Shown: positions 1-7,580, numbered from the stretch's first letter. The stretch: 26,142 bases of DNA from Lachnospiraceae bacterium (GCA_016281675.1 JAEEJD010000141.1:1-26142), one strand, 5' to 3'. The notes: a model not told the origin generated them from the sequence alone. Numbers and translations are program-made.

Positions 1-144
1 GGCAATAAGCAGGATGCCGCAAGAAAGCTTCTTATGGATGACAAGATCGATCCTATGTGCCCGGCGACGTTCATGCGTCTTCACAGGGATGCCATAGTGG
101 TCATCGAGAAGAAACTTGCCGATGAGATAGGATATAAAGGTTGA
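1..144 (+). CDS. Sugar-phosphate isomerase/deaminase, C-terminal end (glucosamine-6-phosphate deaminase-like), partial
   Basis: Frame 1 is open from the first base to TGA at 142-144 and encodes the last 47 residues of a protein. The piece contains DPMCPATFMRLH followed by a short beta strand (AIVVIE) and LADEIGY. This matches the way proteins of the NagB/6-phosphogluconolactonase superfamily end: a Pro-Ala segment, Leu-His, then a hydrophobic strand. Such enzymes convert glucosamine-6-phosphate to fructose-6-phosphate and ammonia, or act on related sugar phosphates, in the cytoplasm. The catalytic region lies outside the window, so the exact substrate cannot be judged. No terminator-like hairpin with a T-run follows, so read-through into the next gene is possible. 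Confidence 0.6.
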   Translation, partial: GNKQDAARKLLMDDKIDPMCPATFMRLHRDAIVVIEKKLADEIGYKG

Positions 145-169
145 GTGTGACACTTTTGTGACGCCGGTT

Positions 170-203
170 CAGTTAAACTGTAAGAGCAATGAACGTTAAC
201 GTT
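170..203. promoter_or_regulatory. Two palindromes in the leader of the GG-peptide gene (possible operator)
   Basis: Two inverted repeats lie between the preceding stop codon and the peptide gene. CAGTTAAACTG (170-180) has five-base arms around one central base. AACGTTAACGTT (192-203) is a perfect 12-base palindrome ending eight bases before the Shine-Dalgarno sequence. The eight-base word TTAACGTT recurs at 1433-1440, upstream of the exporter operon. That fits a dimeric regulator binding both sites, but it is only inferred. I could not find a convincing sigma-A promoter in the 82-base gap. Confidence 0.35.
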
Positions 204-226
204 AATCTGCAAAGGAGGACAACGCA

Positions 227-526
227 ATGGACAACGAGAAAATTCTTAAGGAATCCGATCTTCAGGATGTAAGCGGTGGAAAGAGCGAAAGAGAAAAAGA
301 AAGAGAAGAGCATGAAAAAGCCGAGAGATCGCTTCACGGACGTATCGTAAAGGATATGGTCGGTAACGTAACATTTACCGATAAGACCGGGGCTGTAGGA
401 ACTTTCACGGCTGACGAGTGGAACAATCTTCGTAAGAACTGGGATTATACAGGCAATCCCGAATACTTCATGGAGACCATCAACGTAGCCGAATTGAAGG
501 GCGTTGAGAACATGGCTAAGGCCTGA
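227..526 (+). CDS. Double-glycine leader peptide/protein, probable substrate of the adjacent exporter
   Basis: This 99-residue protein starts at ATG 227 behind a near-perfect Shine-Dalgarno AAAGGAGG (211-218). Residues 1-18 form a bacteriocin-type leader: acidic and hydrophobic positions lead to LQDVSGG, with Gly17-Gly18 as the expected cut site of a C39 peptidase. The predicted 81-residue mature part has no cysteine. It starts with a very charged Lys/Glu/Arg helix (about 19-37) and continues with a Gly/Thr/Asp-rich, probably beta-forming stretch and an aromatic segment (EEWNN-like, then NWDYTGNPEYF). It is long and polar compared with pore-forming bacteriocins, and it lacks the Cys, Ser and Thr clusters expected of a lanthipeptide. 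No modification enzyme lies nearby. A C39-containing exporter begins 1.2 kb downstream. It may be an antimicrobial, a signal or a secreted structural peptide; I do not recognise the mature domain. Confidence 0.8.
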   Translation: MDNEKILKESDLQDVSGGKSEREKEREEHEKAERSLHGRIVKDMVGNVTFTDKTGAVGTFTADEWNNLRKNWDYTGNPEYFMETINVAELKGVENMAKA

Positions 527-537
527 GATCAAATGAC

Positions 538-570
538 AAAATCCCCCCTGAAAGATCAGGGGGGATTTTT
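538..570. terminator. Bidirectional rho-independent terminator
   Basis: ATCCCCCCTGA (541-551) pairs perfectly with TCAGGGGGGAT (556-566) around the four-base loop AAGA. Flanking A and T runs give a U-tract in both directions. It sits between the convergent peptide gene (ends 526) and the amidase gene (minus strand, ends 571), so it should end both transcripts. Confidence 0.92.
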
Positions 571-1368
571 CTATTTGGAAAGTCCGAAGTAAGCTGCTAT
601 TCCTCTTGCATCGGCAACACCGAGTTGCTGGAGCTGAGCCTGGGTACTTAAATGATTGGCAAGGTCCGAAGGTGAAGTACAGTACGCATGCTCGACTATG
701 ACACACGGGATTCCCGCCGTCTTGGCTTTGTTGATGAGTGCATAATAGTCCTTGGGCGTCCCGTCGGGATAAGTGCTTACCGAAGAATTGCGGTAAACTA
801 TACCCGTGCCGTTGGGGCAGAGCTTCCAGTTGTTAACGGACAGCCCCGTTGCCGTAAGCTGCGGGAGAATGGACTGTGCGAGCCCGAGTCCCGAAAGACA
901 TATGTCGGGACGGTAGAAAGCGTTCGGTATGATTATCTTACAGCCGCTCTGGTTCGGATCGTAATCCGAGTCGAGATCGTTGTGAAGGCTCACGATCGCA
1001 TTGGCGCCGACCGAGATCGCATAATTGACTCTTCCGGTTATACATGAGGTCGATGATGCGGGATCAGCACCGTAAGGGCAGTCGAGAGTGCTTCTTGTCA
1101 GATATACCTTAACGCCTTTGTACGATTCGAGTTCCTGCTTGCAATACATTGCTATCGCAAGGTTTGCGGACTCTTCGATAAATGAATTGTAATGCGCTCC
1201 GTTATGCGTCGTGTCGTGGCCGGGATCGAGCGCGATGACTACGCTCTTTGCGGCAGCCTTTTTGGTTTTGGCTTTGGCATCAACGTTTCCTGCCGGAGCA
1301 AGTGAGAGGGTCGCGACCAGCATGGAGCATAATGTGATCTTCAGTATTCTTCTTATATTGTGATTCAT
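571..1368 (-). CDS. Secreted N-acetylmuramoyl-L-alanine amidase (amidase_3 family)
   Basis: This 265-residue protein begins with a signal peptide: basic MNHNIRR, a hydrophobic core to about residue 24, and likely cleavage after VDA near residue 31. A Lys/Ala linker is followed by one amidase_3 domain. The zinc and catalytic residues of the family are visible: His51 in IALDPGHD, Glu66 in EESANL, His129 in SLHND, and Glu226 in VIVEHAY. Family members cut the amide bond between N-acetylmuramic acid and L-alanine in peptidoglycan. No SH3, SPOR or choline-binding wall-targeting domain is visible. ATG 1368 is preceded on the minus strand by GGAGG at a good distance. The gene sits between the GG-peptide gene and its presumed exporter but faces the other way, so a role in export, release or self-protection is only a guess from position. 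A terminator is shared with the peptide gene. Confidence 0.9.
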   Translation of the reverse strand: MNHNIRRILKITLCSMLVATLSLAPAGNVDAKAKTKKAAAKSVVIALDPGHDTTHNGAHYNSFIEESANLAIAMYCKQELESYKGVKVYLTRSTLDCPYGADPASSTSCITGRVNYAISVGANAIVSLHNDLDSDYDPNQSGCKIIIPNAFYRPDICLSGLGLAQSILPQLTATGLSVNNWKLCPNGTGIVYRNSSVSTYPDGTPKDYYALINKAKTAGIPCVIVEHAYCTSPSDLANHLSTQAQLQQLGVADARGIAAYFGLSK

Positions 1369-1401
1369 ATGTTTCCTCCGTTTGGTGTTAATACGAGGAA
1401 C

Positions 1402-1430
1402 ATTATACTATATTATTTTTGTGGTGGCGA
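1402..1430 (-). promoter_or_regulatory. Candidate sigma-A promoter of the amidase gene
   Basis: On the minus strand a perfect -10 box TATAAT (complement of 1402-1407) lies 17 bases downstream of TCGCCA (complement of 1425-1430), which matches four of six -35 positions. Transcription would start near 1395 and give a leader of about 27 bases that contains the Shine-Dalgarno sequence. Confidence 0.45.
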
Positions 1431-1432
1431 TA

Positions 1433-1466
1433 TTAACGTTGCGGTGATAAAATCATACTGTATTGT
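1433..1466 (+). promoter_or_regulatory. Weak candidate promoter/operator region of the exporter operon
   Basis: TTAACGTT (1433-1440) repeats half of the palindrome upstream of the peptide gene. It overlaps a poor -35 (TTGCGG, 1439-1444) placed 16 bases before TATTGT (1461-1466). Neither box is close to consensus, so a regulated promoter or an alternative sigma factor is possible. A Shine-Dalgarno sequence (AGGAGGG, about 1489-1495) follows. Confidence 0.28.
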
Positions 1467-1499
1467 AAATTTATGGATATTCGGTAACAGGAGGGCGCT

Positions 1500-1721
1500 A
1501 TGAGCGATCTGTTTCGTAAAAAGAGCATGGACAGGATCAATTCTCCGGAAGAATTGAACGATTATATCAGGGTCACATCGACCCCGGTGTGGCTTATACT
1601 TCTTGCCATCGTGTTCGTTCTTGTCGGAACGCTTGTGTGGGGGACCATAGGGTTCGTTGATGAAGAGATGCCCGACGGGACGACGAAATCGGTCCATCCC
1701 ATTACTTTTGTTACCAATTAG
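1500..1721 (+). CDS. Stub of an NHLM-type HlyD secretion adaptor (membrane anchor only)
   Basis: This 73-residue protein has a good Shine-Dalgarno sequence (AGGAGGG) before ATG 1500. Its N-terminus (LFRKKSMDRINSPEELNDY, then IRVTSTPVW) closely follows the start of NHLM bacteriocin-system HlyD/membrane fusion proteins, which carry FRK..L..(I/V)SSPEQL..Y before one transmembrane helix. The helix here is residues 29-52. Family members continue for some 200 residues with coiled-coil and barrel domains that span the envelope or dock on the ABC exporter. Here only 20-odd residues follow the helix before TAG at 1719-1721, and the ABC gene starts 27 bases later. The missing part is therefore deleted, not frameshifted. 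Intact spacing and ribosome-binding site suggest it is still expressed, perhaps as a small subunit of the transporter. It could alternatively be a decayed adaptor. Homology is from memory of the family. Confidence 0.7.
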   Translation: MSDLFRKKSMDRINSPEELNDYIRVTSTPVWLILLAIVFVLVGTLVWGTIGFVDEEMPDGTTKSVHPITFVTN

Positions 1722-1748
1722 GAACTGTTGATTTCAGGAAGATCATTA

Positions 1749-3923
1749 ATGTCAGGACATATCAAAAAACAACCGGTCAAACACGGGGTTGCAAAAGTCC
1801 CTGTTGTTATGCAGATGGAGGCACTTGAATGCGGAGCTGCCTCCCTCTGTATGATATTGGCATATTACGGAAAGTGGGTACCGCTTGAGCAGGCAAGAAG
1901 TGATTGCGGCGTCAGCCGTGACGGTTCCAACGCCAAGAATATCCTCATGGCTGCCAGAAACTACGGACTTGATGCGGGCGGATACAAACTTGAACCGGAT
2001 GAACTGTTCGAGGAAGGTGCTTTCCCTTGCATCGTTCACTGGGAGTTCAATCATTTCGTGGTATGCAACGGTATCAAGGGAAATAAAGTATATATCAACG
2101 ATCCTGCCCGCGGTAATCTGACGGTTACCAAGGAACGATTTGACGAAGCGTTCACGGGTATTGCCATACTGTTTGAACCGACGGAGGCCTTTGAGCCGGG
2201 CGGCAAACAAAGAAGCGTTCTTAACTTTGCGAGAGAGCGACTTCGCGGTTGTTCCGCGGCTATGGTTTTTGTTACCGCAACGACTGTTATAACATCCCTT
2301 ACCGCTATCGTCAGTTCGGGATTCCTGAGAGTGTTCATGGACCAGCTTCTTCCGGGACGTAATCCTTCATGGGTCACACCGTTCTTCATAGGACTCGGAG
2401 TGATAACGGCCCTTCAGATAGTGGCAGCGTGGGTACAGGCTGTGTACCAGCTGCGCCTGAACGGCAAAATGGATGCTGTCGGAAGCAGCAGTTATCTTTG
2501 GAAGGTCCTTCGCCTTCCGATGGAGTTCTTCAGCCAGCGTATGGCCGGTGATATTCAGACAAGGATGATGTCCAATGCGACGATCGCGGAGACGGTCGTT
2601 AATACTCTCGGACCTCTTGTTCTGCAGACCGGGATGATGATATTCTACCTCGTTGTGCTGGTCCGCTATTCACTTGTGCTGACATGTGTCGGTCTTGTCA
2701 GCGTGCTTGTGAATGCGCTCATGTCAAGGTATATTTCCAAGAAGCGTGTCAATATAATGAGAGTCATGATGAGGGATTCGGGTAAACTGGCCTCGGCCAC
2801 GGTCAACGCCGTGGATATGATCGAGACGATCAAGGCGAGCGGAGCCGAGAACGGATTCTTCGAGAAATGGTCGGGTTATCAGGCCTCGGTCAACACGCAG
2901 AACGTGCGGTTCCAGAAGCAGGATCAGATGCTCGGGATCATTCCCGCAGCCGTCAGTTCCGCCATGAACATTTTGATCCTTGCAATAGGTGTTTGGTTCA
3001 CGATACAGGGGTCATTCACCATAGGTATGATCATGACCTTCCAGACATACATGACGGCATTTCTGGCTCCGACCGGACAGCTGATAGGTGCCGGACAGAT
3101 GTTACAGGAGATGCGTACATCAATGGAAAGGATCGAGGATGTCATGAACTACCCCGACGATCCTCAGTTTGCCATAGAAACCGAAACGGATGAGTATGAT
3201 AAGCTCGGCGGAACGCTTTCGATGAGAAATGTAACGTTCGGATACTCAAAACTTGCCGAGCCGCTTATTGTTGATTTCAATCTTGAACTGAAACAGGGTT
3301 CCCGTGTTGCTTTTGTCGGTGCGTCGGGAAGCGGTAAGAGTACGCTCTCGAAGCTCATTTCGGGCCTCTACAGACCGTGGAGCGGTCAGATACTCTTTGA
3401 CGGCAAACCGATAGATCAGATAGACCGTAACGTGTTCAGAGGATCCGTTGCCGTTGTAGATCAGGACATAATCCTGTTTGAGGATTCGATCGCCGGCAAC
3501 ATCAAGATGTGGGACAGCTCGATAGAGGATTTCGAGATGATCATGGCTGCGCGTGATGCACAGATCCATGACGATATCATGCAGAGAACAGGTAACTACA
3601 GATATAAGATCACCGAGGGCGGAAGGGATTTTTCCGGAGGACAGCGTCAGCGTCTTGAGATCGCACGTGTGCTCGCTCAGGATCCGACGATGATCATTCT
3701 TGATGAAGCAACAAGCGCACTTGATGCCAAGACCGAATATGAGGTCGTCAAGTCGATCAAGGACCGCGGGATCACATGTATCGTTGTGGCGCACAGGCTT
3801 TCGACCATACGTGACTGTGACGAGATAATCGTGCTGGATAACGGCAAGGTTGTCGAACGCGGAACACACGATGAACTGATGAAACAAAACGGAGCATACA
3901 GAACTCTCGTCACGAGCGTTTAA
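1749..3923 (+). CDS. NHLM-type peptidase/permease/ATPase exporter (C39-ABC, first subunit)
   Basis: This 724-residue ABC exporter cuts and secretes double-glycine leader peptides. Residues about 18-145 form a C39 cysteine peptidase with Cys28 (ECGAAS), His102 (FNHFVV) and Asp118 (NDPARG), so the leader-cutting site looks intact. A transmembrane domain with several helices spans roughly residues 160-460. The ATPase has Walker A 524-532 (GASGSGKST), signature SGGQ at 629-632, Walker B Asp652-Glu653, and an H-loop in VVAHRLS. I chose ATG 1749 because AGGAAG (1736-1741) lies at normal distance. An in-frame TTG at 1728 has a poorer site and adds seven residues. It lies 27 bases after the adaptor stub and 11 bases before the second exporter gene. 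The architecture and partner gene match the NHLM bacteriocin ABC1 family. The natural substrate is probably the GG-leader protein encoded at 227-526. Confidence 0.92.
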   Translation: MSGHIKKQPVKHGVAKVPVVMQMEALECGAASLCMILAYYGKWVPLEQARSDCGVSRDGSNAKNILMAARNYGLDAGGYKLEPDELFEEGAFPCIVHWEFNHFVVCNGIKGNKVYINDPARGNLTVTKERFDEAFTGIAILFEPTEAFEPGGKQRSVLNFARERLRGCSAAMVFVTATTVITSLTAIVSSGFLRVFMDQLLPGRNPSWVTPFFIGLGVITALQIVAAWVQAVYQLRLNGKMDAVGSSSYLWKVLRLPMEFFSQRMAGDIQTRMMSNATIAETVVNTLGPLVLQTGMMIFYLVVLVRYSLVLTCVGLVSVLVNALMSRYISKKRVNIMRVMMRDSGKLASATVNAVDMIETIKASGAENGFFEKWSGYQASVNTQNVRFQKQDQMLGIIPAAVSSAMNILILAIGVWFTIQGSFTIGMIMTFQTYMTAFLAPTGQLIGAGQMLQEMRTSMERIEDVMNYPDDPQFAIETETDEYDKLGGTLSMRNVTFGYSKLAEPLIVDFNLELKQGSRVAFVGASGSGKSTLSKLISGLYRPWSGQILFDGKPIDQIDRNVFRGSVAVVDQDIILFEDSIAGNIKMWDSSIEDFEMIMAARDAQIHDDIMQRTGNYRYKITEGGRDFSGGQRQRLEIARVLAQDPTMIILDEATSALDAKTEYEVVKSIKDRGITCIVVAHRLSTIRDCDEIIVLDNGKVVERGTHDELMKQNGAYRTLVTSV

Positions 3924-3934
3924 GAGGATAGAAG

Positions 3935-6130
3935 ATGGGTTGGTTTGACGAACAGATTCGCATGCGTAAACAGATGGACGATACCGCCTTCTCGGATTCG
4001 TTCAGGCAGATCGCCGGGGCGGTCATGGGGCGTCAGCTCTATGACAGTCTCAATAACGACCGGCGAATGACCGAGGACGCTATCGAAGAGATACTGCAGT
4101 ATTACCATGTGAAAGCGGGAGAAGTTCCCGACAGCATGACGGATATAAATGAAGTTCTTGAATATCTGATGAGGCCGCACGGCATCATGAGGCGTACGGT
4201 GCGCCTTGATCCGGGCTGGCGTAAGGATGCGGCCGGAGCGCTTTTGGGAACGAGAAAAGAAGACGGGAGCGTTGTCGCTCTTCTTCCGTCAAAGTTTACC
4301 GGATATGATTTTTACGACAGGAAAACGGAGCGGACAGTTCATATAAACCGAAAGAACGAAGGCCAGATCGACAAAGAAGCGATAGCGTTCTACAAGCCGT
4401 TTCCTCTGACAAAGCTTAAGATCAAGGACCTTGTAAAGTATATAATCGAACAGATATCGATATCGGATATAACGCTGCTTGGTATCGCGATGCTCGCGGT
4501 GACACTTGTCGGAATGATCAATCCGTGGATGAACAAGATACTGTTTTCCGATGTTCTGGATTCGGGAAGACTGACAGCCGTGATAGGTGCAAGTGTATTC
4601 CTTGTGTGTGCTTCGATAGGCGGTCTCCTGTTCGGTGTTGTCAAAACTCTGATCTCAACGAGGATCAACACGAAACTGAGTATCAATGTTCAGGCGGCAG
4701 CGATGATGAGAATGTTGTCTCTTCCCGCCGATTTCTTCAAGGATTACAGCGCCGGTGAACTGTCGAACAGACTCGGGTACGTGACCACGCTTGCGGACCA
4801 GCTCGTGAACATGGTATTGTCCACGGCGCTCGGTTCGTTGTTCTCGCTTCTGTATGTTTTCCAGATATTCCGATATGCACCGGGACTCGTTGCGCCGGCG
4901 ATCATGGTGACTCTGGTGACGCTCCTCGTTACGATCGCTTCGATAATGATACAGATGAACGTATCGAGAAAGCAGATGGAGATCACAAACAAAGAGAGCG
5001 GGATCAGTTATTCCCTGATCTCGGGAATTCAGAAGATCAGACTTTCCGGTGCCGAGAAACGTGCATTCGGAAGGTGGGCCAAAATATATGCGGAGCAGGC
5101 ACAGATATCTTTCAATCCGCCGATATTCCTAAAAGTCAGCAGCGTCATGACGATGGCGGTATCGCTTATCGGAACGATGTTCCTGTATTATGAAGCGGTC
5201 AGGACACACGTCAATCCGGCTGAATACGTTGCGTTCAATTCCGCATACGGAATGGTCAGTTCCGCATTCATGGCGCTTTCGAGTATCATTTCCTCGATAG
5301 CCCAGATCAAGCCCGTACTTGAGATGGTCAGCCCGCTCTTCGAAACGCTTCCCGAGGTTGCCGAAGACAAGGAGATCGTAACAAGACTGTCGGGTGCGGT
5401 GGAACTTAACAATATTTCGTTCAGATATGATGAAGACATGCCGCTCGTTCTTGATGACATATCGTTAAAGATCCGTCCGGGACAGTATGTGGCGATAGTC
5501 GGAAAGACCGGGTGCGGAAAGAGTACGCTGATGCGTATCATGCTCGGATTTGAGACTCCCCAGAAAGGCGCGGTGTTCTATGACGGAAAGGATCTTAAGC
5601 GTCTTGATCTGAAATCTCTCCGGCAGAAGATCGGAGCCGTTATGCAAAACGGAAAGCTGTTCACGGGCGATATATACTCCAACATTGTAATATCGGCACC
5701 GTGGCTGACTGTCGACTCTGCATGGGAAGCTGCCGAGATCGCGGGCCTTGCGGAAGATATACGTCGGATGCCTATGGGAATGAACACGCTTATATCCGAA
5801 GGTTCGGGAGGTGTATCCGGCGGACAGAAGCAGCGACTTCTGATCGCACGCGCCGTGGCTCCCAAACCGCGCATTCTCATATTTGACGAAGCCACGAGCG
5901 CTCTTGACAATGTTACTCAGAAGCAGGTTTCCGATGCACTTGATGCGATGAAGTGCACGAGGATCATAATCGCGCACAGACTGTCGACGATAAGGCAGTG
6001 TGACAGGATAATCGTGCTTGAGGGCGGAAAGATCATCGAGGACGGCACTTATGAGGAACTTATGGCCCAAAACGGATTCTTCGCCGAACTTGTCGAAAGG
6101 CAGCAGATCGAGGAAGAAAAAGATAGATAA
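3935..6130 (+). CDS. NHLM-type ABC exporter, second subunit (no peptidase domain)
   Basis: This 731-residue ABC half-transporter probably forms a heterodimer with the preceding protein. The first 150 or so residues are a cytoplasmic N-terminal region that is not a C39 peptidase and lacks a catalytic Cys. They are characteristic of the NHLM ABC2 family. Transmembrane helices follow at about 160-430. The ATPase has Walker A 523-531 (GKTGCGKST), signature SGGQ at 628-631, Walker B Asp651-Glu652 and an H-loop in IIAHRLS, so this subunit should also hydrolyse ATP. The start has GAGG just upstream, and only 11 bases separate it from the first subunit, so the two are almost certainly co-transcribed. 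The C-terminus ends in a short charged tail (QQIEEEKDR). Confidence 0.9.
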   Translation: MGWFDEQIRMRKQMDDTAFSDSFRQIAGAVMGRQLYDSLNNDRRMTEDAIEEILQYYHVKAGEVPDSMTDINEVLEYLMRPHGIMRRTVRLDPGWRKDAAGALLGTRKEDGSVVALLPSKFTGYDFYDRKTERTVHINRKNEGQIDKEAIAFYKPFPLTKLKIKDLVKYIIEQISISDITLLGIAMLAVTLVGMINPWMNKILFSDVLDSGRLTAVIGASVFLVCASIGGLLFGVVKTLISTRINTKLSINVQAAAMMRMLSLPADFFKDYSAGELSNRLGYVTTLADQLVNMVLSTALGSLFSLLYVFQIFRYAPGLVAPAIMVTLVTLLVTIASIMIQMNVSRKQMEITNKESGISYSLISGIQKIRLSGAEKRAFGRWAKIYAEQAQISFNPPIFLKVSSVMTMAVSLIGTMFLYYEAVRTHVNPAEYVAFNSAYGMVSSAFMALSSIISSIAQIKPVLEMVSPLFETLPEVAEDKEIVTRLSGAVELNNISFRYDEDMPLVLDDISLKIRPGQYVAIVGKTGCGKSTLMRIMLGFETPQKGAVFYDGKDLKRLDLKSLRQKIGAVMQNGKLFTGDIYSNIVISAPWLTVDSAWEAAEIAGLAEDIRRMPMGMNTLISEGSGGVSGGQKQRLLIARAVAPKPRILIFDEATSALDNVTQKQVSDALDAMKCTRIIIAHRLSTIRQCDRIIVLEGGKIIEDGTYEELMAQNGFFAELVERQQIEEEKDR

Positions 6131-6132
6131 TA

Positions 6133-6172
6133 TTGCATAATTGAGTTATCATATATAGTGATGTTTTCATCA
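6133..6172 (+). promoter_or_regulatory. Candidate promoter and small hairpin before the partner-switching genes
   Basis: In the 63-base gap after the exporter, TTGCAT (6133-6138) and TATAGT (6154-6159) resemble -35 and -10 boxes, but the 15-base spacer is short. A five-base-pair inverted repeat TGATG-TTTT-CATCA (6159-6172) directly follows and could be an operator. There is no strong terminator, so the STAS gene may be both co-transcribed with the exporter and separately started. Confidence 0.3.
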
Positions 6173-6193
6173 TAACCTGAAAGGAGATTCAAA

Positions 6194-6493
6194 ATGCTTA
6201 ACATTGAAAAAAAGGTTGAAGGAAGCAAGATCGAGATCGCTCTGGAGGGAAGACTCGATACGACAACTGCACCCGAACTCGAAGAGGTCGTAAAGGCTGA
6301 GCTTTCCGGTAAGGATTCGCTTGTTTTTGATCTCGCGGGACTTGAGTATATCTCCAGTGCCGGCCTGCGTGTTCTTCTGTCGGCTCAGAAGATCATGAAC
6401 AATCAGGGAAGCATGGTCGTAAAGAACACATCAGAGGAAGTTAACGAGATATTCGAAGTTACGGGATTTTCCGATATTCTTACGATCGAGTGA
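6194..6493 (+). CDS. STAS-domain anti-sigma factor antagonist (SpoIIAA/RsbV-like)
   Basis: This 99-residue protein is a single STAS domain, the usual size for anti-anti-sigma proteins. It has the opening beta hairpin (KIEIALEGRLD), a Pro-Glu helix, the hydrophobic strand LVFDLAGLEYI and the loop SSAGLRVLL. By alignment with SpoIIAA and RsbV (DSSGLG, DSTGLG) the phosphorylatable serine is Ser55; Ser54 replaces the usual Asp. In these pathways the unphosphorylated form binds the kinase/anti-sigma factor and frees its partner, a kinase phosphorylates it, and a PP2C phosphatase resets it. Both a GHKL ATP-binding protein and a PP2C protein are encoded just downstream. AAGGAG (6181-6186) gives a clear start. 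Which regulator is released cannot be told, because no sigma factor lies in the window. Confidence 0.9.
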   Translation: MLNIEKKVEGSKIEIALEGRLDTTTAPELEEVVKAELSGKDSLVFDLAGLEYISSAGLRVLLSAQKIMNNQGSMVVKNTSEEVNEIFEVTGFSDILTIE

Positions 6494-6501
6494 GGTAGAT
6501 A

Positions 6502-7134
6502 ATGAACAAATCCGGTGAGATGTATGTTAACAATACGGAGGAGAACGCTTCTGCGGCACTTCAGAAGATCGATGAGTTCATAAGCCATCAGAATATCGAC
6601 GGCAAGAAGATGCTTCACCTGCGCCTTCTGGCTGAGGAGACCATCGGGATGGTTAAGGCAATGACCACTGATTTCATGGCGCTTCTGTGGGTCGAGGAAG
6701 AAGATGGAGTGTACCGGATCAGGCTGACGGTCAAGACCGACATGAACAAAGAGAAGAAGAGCGAACTGCTCTCGGTATCGACGTCGGGTAAGAATGCTGC
6801 GGCCAAAGGTTTCATGGGCAAGATCGGTGAGATCATCGAGAACGGTCTTCTCAATTACGATAACGTGATGAAACTGCAGCAGGAATACGGCAGCGGATAC
6901 AGCGATTACATCGGGATGGGGATGTGTGTTCCCGGGGAGATCCAAATGGCAGGAGATCCGCTTGTGTGGTCGCTGAGTAAATACAGAGCATCCCTTGACG
7001 AAGGATCCGATAACGAAGTTCATGTTGACGCTGCATGGGATGAACTTGAGAAGTCCATTGTTGCAAGTCTTGCAAAAGATGTTGCGGTCGGAGTCAGAAA
7101 AGACCGCGTTGATATGGTAATAACGGCAAAATGA
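6502..7134 (+). CDS. GHKL-like protein without ATP-site motifs, partner-switching operon
   Basis: This 210-residue soluble protein is not fully recognised. Its first half can be aligned by eye with the next protein. A helix (ALQKIDEFI), then LRLLAEETIGMVKAM where GHKL ATPases carry the N-box, then a strand (YRIRLTV). The N-box Asn is absent, there is no DxGxP G1 box, and no glycine-rich G2 loop, so ATP binding looks unlikely. The second half contains a Gly/Tyr segment (about 130-165) and ends in a helix plus strand (WDELEKSIVASL... RVDMVITAK). The start overlaps its ribosome-binding site with the STAS stop codon (TGAGGT). The end shares ATGA with the next start, implying translational coupling. 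It may be a scaffold or pseudo-kinase that modulates the STAS/anti-sigma pair. It could instead be an unrelated regulator. Confidence 0.6.
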   Translation: MNKSGEMYVNNTEENASAALQKIDEFISHQNIDGKKMLHLRLLAEETIGMVKAMTTDFMALLWVEEEDGVYRIRLTVKTDMNKEKKSELLSVSTSGKNAAAKGFMGKIGEIIENGLLNYDNVMKLQQEYGSGYSDYIGMGMCVPGEIQMAGDPLVWSLSKYRASLDEGSDNEVHVDAAWDELEKSIVASLAKDVAVGVRKDRVDMVITAK

Positions 7135-7556
7135 GTGATTTGGGACAGTGCAGGGAACTGAATATCGAAGCACTTACGTCCAATCTTCAGCAGGTACTCG
7201 ATCATGTCGATGCCTGCCTTGAAGAAGCGGAGTGTCCCGTAAAGGTGCAGATGCAGATAGATGTTGCGGTCGAGGAGATATTCGTCAACATTGCAAGCTA
7301 TGCATATGCTCCGGGAACCGGTGATGCTTTCGTCGGTGTGTGCATACTTGAAGATCCGAAACGTGTGGAGATCACGTTTAAAGATAACGGTGCACCGTAT
7401 GATCCTCTTGCCAAAGATGATCCCGATGTCACACTTGCCGCTGAAGATCGCCCGATAGGCGGACTCGGCATTTTTATGACCAAGAAGATGATGGACGATG
7501 TCATCTATGAGAACAGGGACGGGAGTAATATACTGAAGCTTGTGAAGAACCTGTAA
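7131..7556 (+). CDS. Serine kinase/anti-sigma factor (RsbW/SpoIIAB-like GHKL ATPase)
   Basis: This 141-residue protein has the size and motifs of the HATPase_c_2 anti-sigma kinases. The N-box is DVAVEEIFVNIASYAY with Glu49 and Asn53. The G1 box is DNGAPYDP with Asp85, Gly87 and Asp91. The G2 loop is GGLGIF (110-115). Such proteins phosphorylate a STAS partner and, when not bound to it, hold a sigma factor or another output protein inactive. The STAS gene is two genes upstream and the PP2C gene 24 bases downstream, so all three core parts of a partner switch are in one operon. The start overlaps the previous stop by four bases (ATGA), which points to coupled translation. Confidence 0.88.
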   Translation: MSDLGQCRELNIEALTSNLQQVLDHVDACLEEAECPVKVQMQIDVAVEEIFVNIASYAYAPGTGDAFVGVCILEDPKRVEITFKDNGAPYDPLAKDDPDVTLAAEDRPIGGLGIFMTKKMMDDVIYENRDGSNILKLVKNL

Positions 7557-7580
7557 GTGTGTATATAAGGGGATGAAATA

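Noticed and set aside
1728..1748. Upstream TTG start for the C39-ABC exporter
   Set aside because: ATG 1749 has a better-spaced AGGAAG site, and C39 exporters normally begin close to this point; the extra seven residues add nothing recognisable.
1719..1749. Frameshifted remainder of the HlyD adaptor
   Set aside because: Only 27 bases lie between the stub's stop and the exporter start, so no hidden coding remainder can exist here.
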